The notes beneath the pieces are model-generated. The model saw nothing but the letters and a program-made list of their open reading frames with translations. It searched no databases and had not been told where the DNA came from. The translations under genes and the position numbers were made by a program. From an uncultured Bacteroidaceae bacterium (lineage in GTDB: Bacteria; Bacteroidota; Bacteroidia; Bacteroidales; Bacteroidaceae): 54,539 bases of DNA. Below are positions 16,937 to 25,393 of this stretch, piece after piece; position 1 is the stretch's first letter; the number at the start of each line of letters is the position of its first letter. Location of the stretch: the NCBI GenBank assembly GCA_939800445.1, contig CALNGU010000005.1:1-54539 (forward strand), in the 5' to 3' direction.

Positions 16937-16978
16937 TTTGGATTGCGGCGCGATTGCATTATATTTGTTAGCACTAAC
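16937..16978 (+). promoter_or_regulatory. Promoter of the HAD-thioesterase/menF operon with overlapping GTTAG-CA-CTAAC dyad
   Basis: TTTG (16937-16940), a 19-base spacer and TATATTTG (16960-16967) form a full Bacteroidota promoter. The dyad GTTAGCACTAAC at 16967-16978 overlaps the expected transcription start and repeats the half-sites of the palindromic array just upstream. It could be an operator; that is inference. Confidence 0.65.
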
Positions 16979-16995
16979 TTTAAAGACAGCTTGCT

Positions 16996-18228
16996 ATGAA
17001 GTATAGACTTTTGGTCCTTGACGTTGACGGGACATTGCTTAACTCTGAGCATCAGATTAGCAAGCGCACTGTGATGACATTGCGCAAGGTGCAACAGATG
17101 GGTGTGCAGGTGGTGCTTTCGTCGGGACGCCCCACCTACGGGATTCTGCCGCTTGCCAAGATTCTCGACCTGGCATCCTACGGGGGCTACATCATCCCCT
17201 ACAACGGCAGCCAGATAATCGATATGCGCGACGGGCGTGTCCTGTTTGAGAAACGCATAACGCCCGACATGGTCCCCTATGTCGAGCGCAAGGCCGACCA
17301 GTACGGTTTCGACCTGATGACCTATGCCGAGGATGTCGTGGTGACCAACAACGGTCAAAACGACCACGTCATCAACGAAGCCGCCATCAACGGCATGAAG
17401 CTCTCGGCGGTGGAAGACTTGTCGATAAGCATAGATTTCAACCCTTCGAAGCTCGTCCTCGTGAGCGATGACCCCGGCTCGATAGATGAGCTGGAGCAGC
17501 GTTGGGAGAAACGCCTCAGCGGCACGCTCGACGTGATGCGGTCGGAGGACTTCTACCTCGAGGTCGTCCCGTCCGGTGTGAGCAAGGCCAACACCCTGGG
17601 CGTGCTGCTCGATATGCTCGGGGTCAAGACCGAGGAGGTGGTGGCCATGGGCGACGGCGTGAGCGACGTGGGCATGATACAGCAGGCGGCACTGGGCATC
17701 GCCATGGGCAACGCCAGGGACAGTGTCAAGCGTTGCGCGGACACTGTAACCCTCAGCAACGACGAGGATGGCGTGGCGGTGGCCTTGGAGAAAATCTTCC
17801 TTGCAAACGTCATGCTTGAGCAGATCTCCCTCGATGACCTCAACGAGCGTGGCAAGACGGCGTTGATGGGCAACCTTGGCATCCAGTACACATACATCTC
17901 AGCCGAGCGCATCGAGGCGACAATGCCCGTCGATCACCGCACGCGGCAGCCGTTTGGCATCCTGCACGGTGGCGCGACGCTCGCCCTTGCCGAGACGGTG
18001 GCGGGGCTCGGCTCGCTCGTCATCTGCGCTCCCGACGAGATAGCCGTGGGGATGCAGGTCTCGGGCAACCACGTGTCGTCGGCGCATGAGGGCGATTCGG
18101 TCCGTGCGGTCGGGACAATCATCCACAAGGGCCGCTCGTCACACGTGTGGAATGTTGACGTATTCACCTCGACAGGCAAACTCGTCTCCAGCGTCAGGGT
18201 TGTCAACAGTGTCATGAAGCGGCAATGA
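16996..18228 (+). CDS. HAD-IIB hydrolase fused to a hotdog thioesterase (probable DHNA-CoA thioesterase)
   Basis: A 410-residue two-domain protein. Residues 1-270 are a Cof-type HAD phosphatase: the nucleophile motif LDVDGTLL with Asp9/Asp11, SSGRP, a lysine near 197, and GDGVSD (Asp220/Asp224), where the usual Asn-Asp is Ser-Asp. Residues about 275-410 are a PaaI/YdiI-like hotdog thioesterase with FGILHGGATLALAETVAG; Glu333 aligns with the catalytic glutamate of that family. The stop overlaps the menF start by four bases. Coupling to menF suggests the thioesterase domain hydrolyses 1,4-dihydroxy-2-naphthoyl-CoA in menaquinone synthesis. The HAD substrate is unknown. The ORF runs unbroken across the junction, so this is a real fusion in this sequence. 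Confidence 0.85.
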   Translation: MKYRLLVLDVDGTLLNSEHQISKRTVMTLRKVQQMGVQVVLSSGRPTYGILPLAKILDLASYGGYIIPYNGSQIIDMRDGRVLFEKRITPDMVPYVERKADQYGFDLMTYAEDVVVTNNGQNDHVINEAAINGMKLSAVEDLSISIDFNPSKLVLVSDDPGSIDELEQRWEKRLSGTLDVMRSEDFYLEVVPSGVSKANTLGVLLDMLGVKTEEVVAMGDGVSDVGMIQQAALGIAMGNARDSVKRCADTVTLSNDEDGVAVALEKIFLANVMLEQISLDDLNERGKTALMGNLGIQYTYISAERIEATMPVDHRTRQPFGILHGGATLALAETVAGLGSLVICAPDEIAVGMQVSGNHVSSAHEGDSVRAVGTIIHKGRSSHVWNVDVFTSTGKLVSSVRVVNSVMKRQ

Positions 18229-19322
18229 CGGCGGACGGGCAAGACCTTTTCAATCATTTGGACGCACTGTCGCGCAGCGGTAGTGCGTTTGCCGCCTATC
18301 GCCTCCCCATGTCGGACGAAGTGGTGGTGCTTGAGAATCCCGGCGAGGTCGAGTGTCTCGGTGCGGTGGATGAGGTGGGGCGTGATGAGGGGTTCGTCGC
18401 CGTCCCGTTTGACGCTACGGGTGGCGGTTGCCGTCCTCTGTTGCTCCGTCCCGCATCGGTCACCCGTTATGCCGCCGGGGAGGTGTCAATCCCCGAGGAA
18501 TGCCGTGACGCGCATCCCGTTGCTACGGCCGTCGAGGGACGGGCGGGGGAGAGGCGCGAGGATTATGCCCGGGCATTCGCCGCATTCGACGGGGCGTTGC
18601 GCAGCGGGCGTTTCTCCAAGCTGGTGCTGGCGCGGCGCAAGACCTTCGCTGTCGGGGAGCGTTCCCCGCTGCCACTTATGTTCTGCCGGGCGTTGGCACG
18701 CTATGCAACCGCATTCGTCTACCTATTCCATTCGCCGCAGTCGGGGACGTGGTTCGGGTCAACTCCCGAAATTCTGCTGTCGGGTCGCGGTGCCGACTGG
18801 CGCACGGTAGCCCTCGCCGGCACGAGACTGCACGCCGACGGAGGGGAGGATGTGCCGTGGGACGAGAAAAACCGCGCGGAGCAGGGTTATGTGGCTGACT
18901 ATGTCGCCCAAGTCCTGCGGCGGTCGGGCATCGATGACCCGGTGACGAGGACTGCGACAGTGCGTGCCGGCCGTGTCGAGCACCTTTGCACCACTTTCAC
19001 ATTCGCCTTGCCGGACGGTTTGCAAGCCGGGCGGCTGGCGGCGGCGTTGCACCCCACGCCTGCGGTGTGCGGTCTGCCCAAGGATGAGGCTTTCGGTTTC
19101 ATCCAGCGGCATGAGGCGTGCTGCCGTGAATACTACGCCGGTTTCATCGGTCCGGTCGGGCTTGGCGGGCGGGTGGAGCTGTTCGTCAACCTGCGATGCC
19201 TCAATGCCGTGGGGACGGAGCTGCGCCTTTTCGCCGGCGGGGGCATAGTCCGTGGCTCTGAGCTCGGCAGCGAATGGCGCGAGACCGAGAACAAGATGCG
19301 GACGATGCTTGACCTCCTTTGA
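18225..19322 (+). CDS. menF: Isochorismate synthase (MenF)
   Basis: A 365-residue chorismate-binding enzyme that makes isochorismate, the entry to menaquinone synthesis. Seen: KLVLARRK (Lys132, the general base region), GSTPEILLSGRG, TVALAGTR, KNRAEQGYVADYV, the HPTPAVCGLPKDEA motif, EYYAGFIGPVG, LFAGGGIVRGSELGSEWRETENK with the metal-binding glutamates. It could formally be a salicylate or enterobactin-type isochorismate synthase. The overlap with a DHNA-CoA thioesterase-like gene and menDBCE 6 kb downstream make menaquinone by far the likeliest pathway. Confidence 0.93.
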   Translation: MTADGQDLFNHLDALSRSGSAFAAYRLPMSDEVVVLENPGEVECLGAVDEVGRDEGFVAVPFDATGGGCRPLLLRPASVTRYAAGEVSIPEECRDAHPVATAVEGRAGERREDYARAFAAFDGALRSGRFSKLVLARRKTFAVGERSPLPLMFCRALARYATAFVYLFHSPQSGTWFGSTPEILLSGRGADWRTVALAGTRLHADGGEDVPWDEKNRAEQGYVADYVAQVLRRSGIDDPVTRTATVRAGRVEHLCTTFTFALPDGLQAGRLAAALHPTPAVCGLPKDEAFGFIQRHEACCREYYAGFIGPVGLGGRVELFVNLRCLNAVGTELRLFAGGGIVRGSELGSEWRETENKMRTMLDLL

Positions 19323-19916
19323 CCTTTCATTCAGCCTTTCCGCTGGCGGCATACGGTGCTGTCGCCACTACCATTGTATGCTGTCGCCACTACCATTGTA
19401 TGTTGTTGCCATTACCATTGTATGCTGCGGGCAGGAACATTGTATGCCGTTGCGGTTTGCATCTGATGCCGCCACCGTCGGCGTGCGGTGTCCCGGCATT
19501 ATTCAATAAATGCCGTTTGCCGAGACGTAGTTTGTCAAAATGACACAGTAAAGTGTAAATGGAGCGTATTTACATACACAAAAATGCCGATGAATGGAAA
19601 AATCGCCCAAAACTTTTGTCGTTTTGTCAGAAAATCCGTAATTGCACCCGTGAAACGATTGCAGGTTTAGTATTCGTCGGGCGGACTTTGGCAGTTGCCG
19701 GCATGATGTGGCTGGTGCGGTGGTTGATGATGCGTGATTTGCTGGCGGCGGTCGCGCTTTGGGATGCGGTGGTGTGTGATGGATTGTTAAAAGGTCATAT
19801 TTATGCGTTAAGACTTACCATTTTGCTGCCTTTTAGGGTGCTTGGGGTTGCATTTGTATATTTATGGGATTTATTTTGCAACAAAATTTTATATAACCTC
19901 TTAAAACAACAAAATT
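19323..19916. other. 594-bp region between menF and the next secreted-protein gene
   Basis: It holds the 22-bp array and then AT-richer sequence from about 19545. A 154-codon frame at 19559-20023 is not credited: it overlaps the well-supported gene at 19917 and has no recognisable family. The promoter for 19917 should lie in the last 150 bp, but no exact TAnnTTTG was found there. Confidence 0.55.
19328..19490. repeat. 22-bp-period dyad array, five perfect CAT-NNN-ATG units, downstream of menF
   Basis: Perfect cores start at 19372, 19394, 19416, 19438 (all CAT-TGT-ATG) and 19460 (CAT-CTG-ATG). Degenerate units lie in the same register at 19328, 19350 (CAT-ACG-GTG) and 19482. Two adjacent spacers are almost identical (CTGTCGCCACTAC), so part of the array grew by tandem duplication, while outer units diverge but keep the core and the 22-bp period. 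Confidence 0.88.
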
Positions 19917-21344
19917 ATGAGAATCATTTCTACGTTTACATTCGCTGCCGCGATGCTTTTGGGCGCGACAGCCGTGGCGCAGGAGCAGACGGTGGCATCG
20001 TTTTACACCTACAACCAGCCTAATGTGATGTATGGTGTTTCGCCTAACGGGAAATATGCCGTCGGTTGCGATGAGGGTGTCCTGACGGGGGCTGCCGTGT
20101 ATTGGAGCCATGAGACCGGCAAATTCACCGATGTGTTTGGTGTAAATGCTGATGGCGTCATGACCGAAGGCAAACAGGCTACCCTCTACGGCGTTGCAAA
20201 TGACGGGACAGCGGTAGGTAATTTCGTTAACGAGGCCATTCAGGAAGAGGGAAAAGCCGCCCCGGTCGTACCTGGCGTGTACAAGGATGGCAAGTGGACT
20301 GCCCTTGAGTTGCTGACCGATGTCCTGCCCGGCGATGCCAACGGCTGGGCAAGGAAGATCAGTGCCGACGGCCGTATCATCGTCGGGATTGTGACATCAG
20401 AGATTAAGACCACCGAGTTCCAAGGCAGCGTCCTCACAGCTGCCGGCCCGAAAGTCCCGGTAATGTGGGTTGACGGCAAAATCCAACGCATCGACGAGTG
20501 GGAATACCAAGGTCAAGGCGCATACATCCGTGACATGTCAGACGATGGGTCAGTGCTTGTGGGCTGGACAGAGTGGTATGATGGCTCACGTGCACCGTCA
20601 GTATTCAAGGATGGTAAGGTGATCCGCCTCTGTGGCACGACACCTGCACGGGATGACGTAGATAAATATGATGGTTGGAGCTATGAGGGACAACTCTTCA
20701 CAGTCAGTGGTGACGGCACAAGGTGTGGAGGCTACTTTGACAGGACAGCACAAGGCGGCATCAAGGGCTTGGTGTGGGACATCCCGGCCGAGATTACAGA
20801 CACGCTTGTTGAGGAGAGTGAGGTCACAAGCACCGGCTCTTACAGCCCGACAGCAATGGATGCCGAAGGCCGTGTCTACACAGTTGGAGCCATGGGCAAC
20901 GGGACAAACGTCTGGGTAGACGGTGAGAACACGCCGTTTGTTGACTACTACAACGTGGTCAGCAACGATGACACATACGTTAGCCCCGCAGGCATATATG
21001 ATGTCGATGCAGAGATGAAGACATTTGCAACGACCTCAATCGAATCAGCAGGCGGCATGGGCAGTTACAACGCGCCCCTTGTCATCGTATTCGAAGATAC
21101 TAAAGTCGGCAATGGTGTCACCTCAGTCGAGACAGACGCTTTGTCATTGAGCTATGCAGGCAACCGTTTCACCGTGACTGGAGAGCATCGCGGCATCGAG
21201 GTCTATACCACCAATGGGACTCAAGTGATGCAGGCTGGTCCGGCAACGAGTGATCTCGACCTGAGCACTCTCGGCGGCGGCATCTATCTTGTGAAGGTGT
21301 CTGTCGATGGTGGTTTCAAAGTGATGAAAGTCCTCGTTGATTGA
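19917..21344 (+). CDS. Secreted beta-propeller-like protein with T9SS-type tail
   Basis: A 475-residue exported protein with signal peptide RIISTFTFAAAMLLGATAVAQ. The body (about 30-390) has repeated blades built on phrases such as YGVSPNGKYAVGC, YGVANDGTAVGNF, RKISADGRIIVGI, RDMSDDGSVLVGW and FTVSGDGTRCGGYF. Each is about 50-70 residues apart and reads as an S-x-DG-x-x-V-G repeat, as in HAF-like extracellular propellers. The last 75 residues (LSYAGNRFTVTGEHRGIEVYTTNGTQ...GGGIYLVKVSVDG) look like a T9SS sorting domain. No enzyme motif is seen. Binding or scaffold functions are possible but unsupported. Confidence 0.72.
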   Translation: MRIISTFTFAAAMLLGATAVAQEQTVASFYTYNQPNVMYGVSPNGKYAVGCDEGVLTGAAVYWSHETGKFTDVFGVNADGVMTEGKQATLYGVANDGTAVGNFVNEAIQEEGKAAPVVPGVYKDGKWTALELLTDVLPGDANGWARKISADGRIIVGIVTSEIKTTEFQGSVLTAAGPKVPVMWVDGKIQRIDEWEYQGQGAYIRDMSDDGSVLVGWTEWYDGSRAPSVFKDGKVIRLCGTTPARDDVDKYDGWSYEGQLFTVSGDGTRCGGYFDRTAQGGIKGLVWDIPAEITDTLVEESEVTSTGSYSPTAMDAEGRVYTVGAMGNGTNVWVDGENTPFVDYYNVVSNDDTYVSPAGIYDVDAEMKTFATTSIESAGGMGSYNAPLVIVFEDTKVGNGVTSVETDALSLSYAGNRFTVTGEHRGIEVYTTNGTQVMQAGPATSDLDLSTLGGGIYLVKVSVDGGFKVMKVLVD

Positions 21345-21387
21345 TCACACTGCAAACGTTTGATACCGGAGCATATTGATTGACCTT

Positions 21388-21446
21388 AAGGCTGCCGTCC
21401 CTCCCTTGATGTTGTTTCACAGCGTGGCGGAGTGCGGCAGCCTTTT
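21388..21446 (+). terminator. Possible terminator after the propeller-like protein gene
   Basis: AAGGCTGCCG (21388-21397) pairs perfectly with CGGCAGCCTT (21435-21444), followed by TTTT. The 37-base loop is long, so termination is likely but not certain. Confidence 0.55.
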
Positions 21447-21528
21447 GCAACCTGTGGCATGACACGGCGCAATAGCCCGGACGGGCGATGCGGATGCGGT
21501 CAAGCCTATACCAAAACGTATAAATGAT

Positions 21529-23364
21529 ATGGATAAACTCAATCGCGGATTGATGCTCTTGCTGGCATCACTGCTCGCCACGACTGGCATCAACGCGGCG
21601 GAAGAGGCGGTTGACTCATTGTACCTCGGCAACAGCCGGGGCAACGGGGTCAGCATGGCGGGAGCCCAGGTGACGGGCGGCGCACTCTATTACCCGGAGT
21701 CTTACATGAAGCTGTGCGCCGGCAACTACATCGAGAGTGTTTGGCTCTATGTCAACGCTCCGGCATCCAATGTCTCTTCGCTGGAGGTCTTTGTCTCACA
21801 GTCGCTGGATGCGCCATACGATTTCTCTATGTCAGGGACAGTGGAGCATTTCGGCTGGAATGAAATTGTTTTTGACGAGCCCTATCAGCTGGACGGCAGT
21901 GCGCTCTACGTCGGATTTGAGATGGCCGGGGCCGGAGTGTCCTACGCCAACAGGATTATGGAGGGCGACGAGTTCTCCTACACCGATGGCGAGTGGCAGC
22001 CTTATACGGGCAATTACAGTCTTGCGTTCTACGGTGTGGTGCGCGGGGACAATCTCCCGAGACACAATGTCTCGGTGGAGTGGACGACACCATTCGGCTA
22101 TGCGACGACGGGCGAGCCAGTGACCATCGAGTGCTCGGTGCAAAACCGTGGCGTGGCCACGGTGCAGAGCCTGACATTCGCCTGCCAATGGGATGGGGGT
22201 AGCGTCGAGACGACCGTTGACGGACTGTCCATCCCCTACTTGGGCAGCAGGCAGGTCACGCTTGCCGACGTGGCTTTTCCGAGTGCCGGTGATTATGAAG
22301 TGACGTTGAGTGCGACCAAAGTCAACGGAGAGGACGACCTTGACATGGACGGCAATGTTTCTCCGTCCTACGGCATCGTCTGTCTCGATGACTATGTCCG
22401 CAGGAATGTCCTGGTCGAGTTCTTTTCAACCGAGAATTGCAGCAACTGCCCACTCGGGCATCAAGTGATGGACAACGTGATAGGTGGCAACGAGAGGGTC
22501 ATCGAGGTTGGACACCACGCCGCTTTCGGCACTGACCAATGGACGCAGGATGAGAGCGTCGAGTACACATGGTTTCACGGCGGTCACGAGTCCGCCCCGT
22601 CCGTGCTGTTCGACCGCAGCAACTGGCTGGAGAGATTTCCGGAACTGCAACGCTATGAGGACGTGAGCAGTCCGGCAATGGGCATAGGCAATTCGTCAGC
22701 AGGCGCATTGCAGGACGCTCTTGCCACTCCTGCATTTGCCTCTGTCAACCTGAGTGTCTCCAATGACATCGAGGGCGACTACCGCCACATAGAGGTGAAA
22801 GTGTCCGGAGAGTCGCTCCTTCCGCTCAAGGACAACGAGAGCCGTCTCTTCTTGCTTCTGACCGAAGACAGTCTTTTCACAGAAAATCAGGCCGGGGCGT
22901 ATGGGAACTTTTACCACAGACATACGTTGCGTGATTGCCTGACCGCCGTATGGGGCGACCCGGTAGATTTGGAGCAAGGCTTTGACGAAACATACGAATA
23001 CGACATCCCCGCCGAATGGGACATGAAGCGGATGCAAGTGGTGGCATTTGTGGCACACCACAATCCTGACGACTACAACGACAGCCAGGTCTACAACTCC
23101 GCCGCCATAGACCTCAAGGATTATGTGCCGCAGTCAGCCATATCTGATGCACGTGCCGATGCCGCAGCACCCGTTTTCGACGGACAGGCACTCTGGTTGC
23201 CCCAAGGGTGGGACGGCGTGGACATCTTCACCCCGTCAGGCATCAAGGTGCTTGAGGCGCAGGGCGGAGACCGCCAGGTCACGTTGGCTGGACTGCCCGA
23301 TGGAGTATATATATATGTAGGGCATTGCGCCGGCGAGACCGTGACCGGCAAGCTGGTCAAGTGA
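21529..23364 (+). CDS. Omp28-related secreted protein with thioredoxin-like Cys pair and T9SS-type tail
   Basis: A 611-residue protein with signal LNRGLMLLLASLLATTGINAA. About 30-190 is a beta-rich module of unknown role (ESVWLYVNAPASNVSSLEVFVS...GSALYVGFEMAG). Residues about 190-285 look like an Ig/CARDB-type module. About 290-500 is an Omp28-like thioredoxin-fold domain with FFSTENCSNCPLGHQVM (CxxC) and HHAAFGTDQW. The C-terminus (IFTPSGIKVLEAQGG...GLPDGVYIYVG) resembles a T9SS sorting domain. The next gene carries a second Omp28-like domain 60 bp downstream, suggesting an operon. A redox or adhesion role is inference. Confidence 0.75.
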   Translation: MDKLNRGLMLLLASLLATTGINAAEEAVDSLYLGNSRGNGVSMAGAQVTGGALYYPESYMKLCAGNYIESVWLYVNAPASNVSSLEVFVSQSLDAPYDFSMSGTVEHFGWNEIVFDEPYQLDGSALYVGFEMAGAGVSYANRIMEGDEFSYTDGEWQPYTGNYSLAFYGVVRGDNLPRHNVSVEWTTPFGYATTGEPVTIECSVQNRGVATVQSLTFACQWDGGSVETTVDGLSIPYLGSRQVTLADVAFPSAGDYEVTLSATKVNGEDDLDMDGNVSPSYGIVCLDDYVRRNVLVEFFSTENCSNCPLGHQVMDNVIGGNERVIEVGHHAAFGTDQWTQDESVEYTWFHGGHESAPSVLFDRSNWLERFPELQRYEDVSSPAMGIGNSSAGALQDALATPAFASVNLSVSNDIEGDYRHIEVKVSGESLLPLKDNESRLFLLLTEDSLFTENQAGAYGNFYHRHTLRDCLTAVWGDPVDLEQGFDETYEYDIPAEWDMKRMQVVAFVAHHNPDDYNDSQVYNSAAIDLKDYVPQSAISDARADAAAPVFDGQALWLPQGWDGVDIFTPSGIKVLEAQGGDRQVTLAGLPDGVYIYVGHCAGETVTGKLVK

Positions 23365-23424
23365 ACCCAGTCACTCCGTCATAGTATGCAAATGAATAGA
23401 AACAACAACTAAAACAATATCAAA

Positions 23425-25182
23425 ATGAAACTCAAAAGCTATTTCCCTTTGTTGATGCTTGCCGCCGCGTGCGGGCTTGCCGCATCGTGCAGCGATGACG
23501 ACGAAGTTTTCATTGACGACGGCGGCACTCCGCCTCCCTCGTCGTTGCCGGTGACACCGCCGGTAGTCGGTGCTGACGTGCTGTTCACCTGCGATTTCCA
23601 GGCGACCACCGATGCCGACAAGTGGGTGACATGGGACGTTGACGGCCTTACCCCGTCCAATTCCATGCTGACCGTGGGCTTCGAGGCAGGCACGCCGTGG
23701 CTGTTCAGGCTGCGTGACAGCTACCTGACGACCAACTACTACGCCGGCTCGACATCTTCCTACAACCCGGCAGGCCAGGCCGACGATTGGTTGGTGACCA
23801 AGGACGCGATAGCAGTCCCCGACTCGGGCTACGTCCTCGCCTGGAACTCTCAGGCACTCGACCTGACCCTGCGCGATGGCCTCAAGGTGTTTGTCTCGAC
23901 GACGGGCAACAATCCCGAGGACTTCACCGATGCTCCAGTCTTTGAAGTCGAGGAGGAAGAGGCCGGTGCTACCGAGAACGCCGACGGCGAGTGGGCATCG
24001 CACGCCGTGTCTCTCAACGCCTATGCAGGGCAAAGCATCTATGTCGCATTTGTCAACCAGAGCAATGACAAGTCGATAATCCTCTTGGACGACGTGCTTG
24101 TGTCGCTCAAACGCTACGTTTCCCTGCAAAGTCTTGTCGTGGACCGCACGACCGAGGGCGAAGTGACGGTCAGCGGCGTGGTCACGGCATTGGACGAAGA
24201 GGTCAGGGGCTTCAACGCCTACTTCATGGTGGACAGCTTGAATCAATTTGGGCAAGCCTTCCCCGACGTGGTGTTGCAGCCTGGCGAGGGCTATACGTTC
24301 ACCCTTGACGTGCCGATGGAGCTTGCCCCGGCGGGCGACTACACCGACTACCAGCTCTGGGTGGACTGCAACGGAGTGTCCGAGGTGCTTGCCGGCTCGG
24401 TCGCGCACCTTGCCTTTGAGCCTATGCACAAGGTGGTCATCGAGGAAGGCACGGGACAGTGGTGCGGCTACTGCCCGATGGGCATTCTCTCGTTTGAGTA
24501 CTTGAAGGAGATATATCCTGACCAATTCATAGGAATCGCCGTGCACAACAACGACAACATGATGGTGGACGAGTATGATGCCGGCCTCCATTTCTCACAA
24601 TTCCCGTTAGGATATGCCAACCGCGCCGTGACTTGCCAGCCGATGACCGGCAACTACGAACTGACGGGTGCGGACACATTCCACGACGCATTTGTAAGCG
24701 AACTGGCCAAGATCCCTGAAGCCGAGGTGCGCCTCGCCGACGTGTCGATGGATGCTGACAGCGTGGTGTCGATGACCTCCAATGTGCGCTTTGCCATGAG
24801 TGCCGAGTCCGACGACTACCGTCTGGCCTACGTCGTGATGTCTAACGGCTATGTGGCTCCGGGCAGCCAGGCCAACTACCTTTACAGTGCCGACTATGAG
24901 ACGTTCGGAAAGTTCGGAAAAGACGGAGAGTGGGGACAACAGTACTTTGAGGGCTACCCCTACGACGATGTGGCTTGCTGCATCGAGCCGTCATTCGGCG
25001 GAGCAACGGGCGTGATCCCAGCATCACCCGTGCCGGGCGAGACTTACACGCACGACTTCTCGATAGACCTCACCCAGTGCAGCAACATAGCTGAAGGCGT
25101 GGGACTCGAATTGGTCGTCATGCTCATCGACGGTGCTGACGGCTCGATAGTCAATGCAGACAAATACGTCATCGCAGAATAA
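23425..25182 (+). CDS. Omp28-related lipoprotein with choice-of-anchor/cleaved-adhesin-like module
   Basis: A 585-residue lipoprotein: KLKSYFPLLMLAAACGLAASC ends in the lipid-attached cysteine (about 22), followed by SDDDE, an acidic stretch that often directs Bacteroidota lipoproteins to the surface. Residues about 48-215 form a jelly-roll module of the choice-of-anchor J type (FTCDFQATTDADKWVTWDVDG...DDWLVTKDAI...ILLDDVLV). About 330-585 is an Omp28-like domain with EEGTGQWCGYCPMG (CxxC) and AVHNNDNMMVDEYD. It lacks a T9SS tail, so it is probably anchored by lipid while its upstream partner is secreted. It ends in a strong terminator. Confidence 0.78.
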   Translation: MKLKSYFPLLMLAAACGLAASCSDDDEVFIDDGGTPPPSSLPVTPPVVGADVLFTCDFQATTDADKWVTWDVDGLTPSNSMLTVGFEAGTPWLFRLRDSYLTTNYYAGSTSSYNPAGQADDWLVTKDAIAVPDSGYVLAWNSQALDLTLRDGLKVFVSTTGNNPEDFTDAPVFEVEEEEAGATENADGEWASHAVSLNAYAGQSIYVAFVNQSNDKSIILLDDVLVSLKRYVSLQSLVVDRTTEGEVTVSGVVTALDEEVRGFNAYFMVDSLNQFGQAFPDVVLQPGEGYTFTLDVPMELAPAGDYTDYQLWVDCNGVSEVLAGSVAHLAFEPMHKVVIEEGTGQWCGYCPMGILSFEYLKEIYPDQFIGIAVHNNDNMMVDEYDAGLHFSQFPLGYANRAVTCQPMTGNYELTGADTFHDAFVSELAKIPEAEVRLADVSMDADSVVSMTSNVRFAMSAESDDYRLAYVVMSNGYVAPGSQANYLYSADYETFGKFGKDGEWGQQYFEGYPYDDVACCIEPSFGGATGVIPASPVPGETYTHDFSIDLTQCSNIAEGVGLELVVMLIDGADGSIVNADKYVIAE

Positions 25183-25222
25183 ACGTCAAAACACAGGTCT
25201 TCACAGACCCGACGGCAGACGG

Positions 25223-25257
25223 TCGTGGCATCCGGCAGCGGATGCCACGACTTTTTT
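25223..25257 (+). terminator. Rho-independent terminator after the Omp28-like genes
   Basis: Perfect 11-bp stem TCGTGGCATCC (25223-25233) with GGATGCCACGA (25240-25250), a 6-base loop and TTTTTT. It separates the Omp28-like genes from menD. Confidence 0.92.
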
Positions 25258-25350
25258 GTCCCGCCCATCCCGAGGCGGCCGTGCGGGGTGGCGGGGCGGG
25301 CGCGCCGGCACATTATCCCGCGCCGCGTTGCTCGGGGCATCTTTGATTGC

Positions 25351-25358
25351 TACCTTTG
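25351..25358 (+). promoter_or_regulatory. -7 promoter element for the menDBCE operon
   Basis: TACCTTTG matches TAnnTTTG and lies 36 bases before the menD ATG at 25394. A weak GTTG at 25327-25330 is correctly spaced (20 bases) as a -33 element. Together with the upstream terminator it shows that an in-frame extension to 25154 is not coding. Confidence 0.65.
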
Positions 25359-25393
25359 CAGCCATCAGTTTAACTTCAGACGAGGATAGCGAT

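Noticed and set aside
19559-20023. 154-codon plus-strand frame upstream of and overlapping the propeller-like gene
   Set aside because: It overlaps the signal-peptide region of a well-supported gene in another frame, has no family resemblance, and its hydrophobic part lies in AT-rich intergenic DNA.
25154-25393. In-frame N-terminal extension of menD by about 80 codons
   Set aside because: It runs through a strong terminator (25223-25257) and the -7 promoter element (25351-25358); homologues start at MYANKSS-type sequence.
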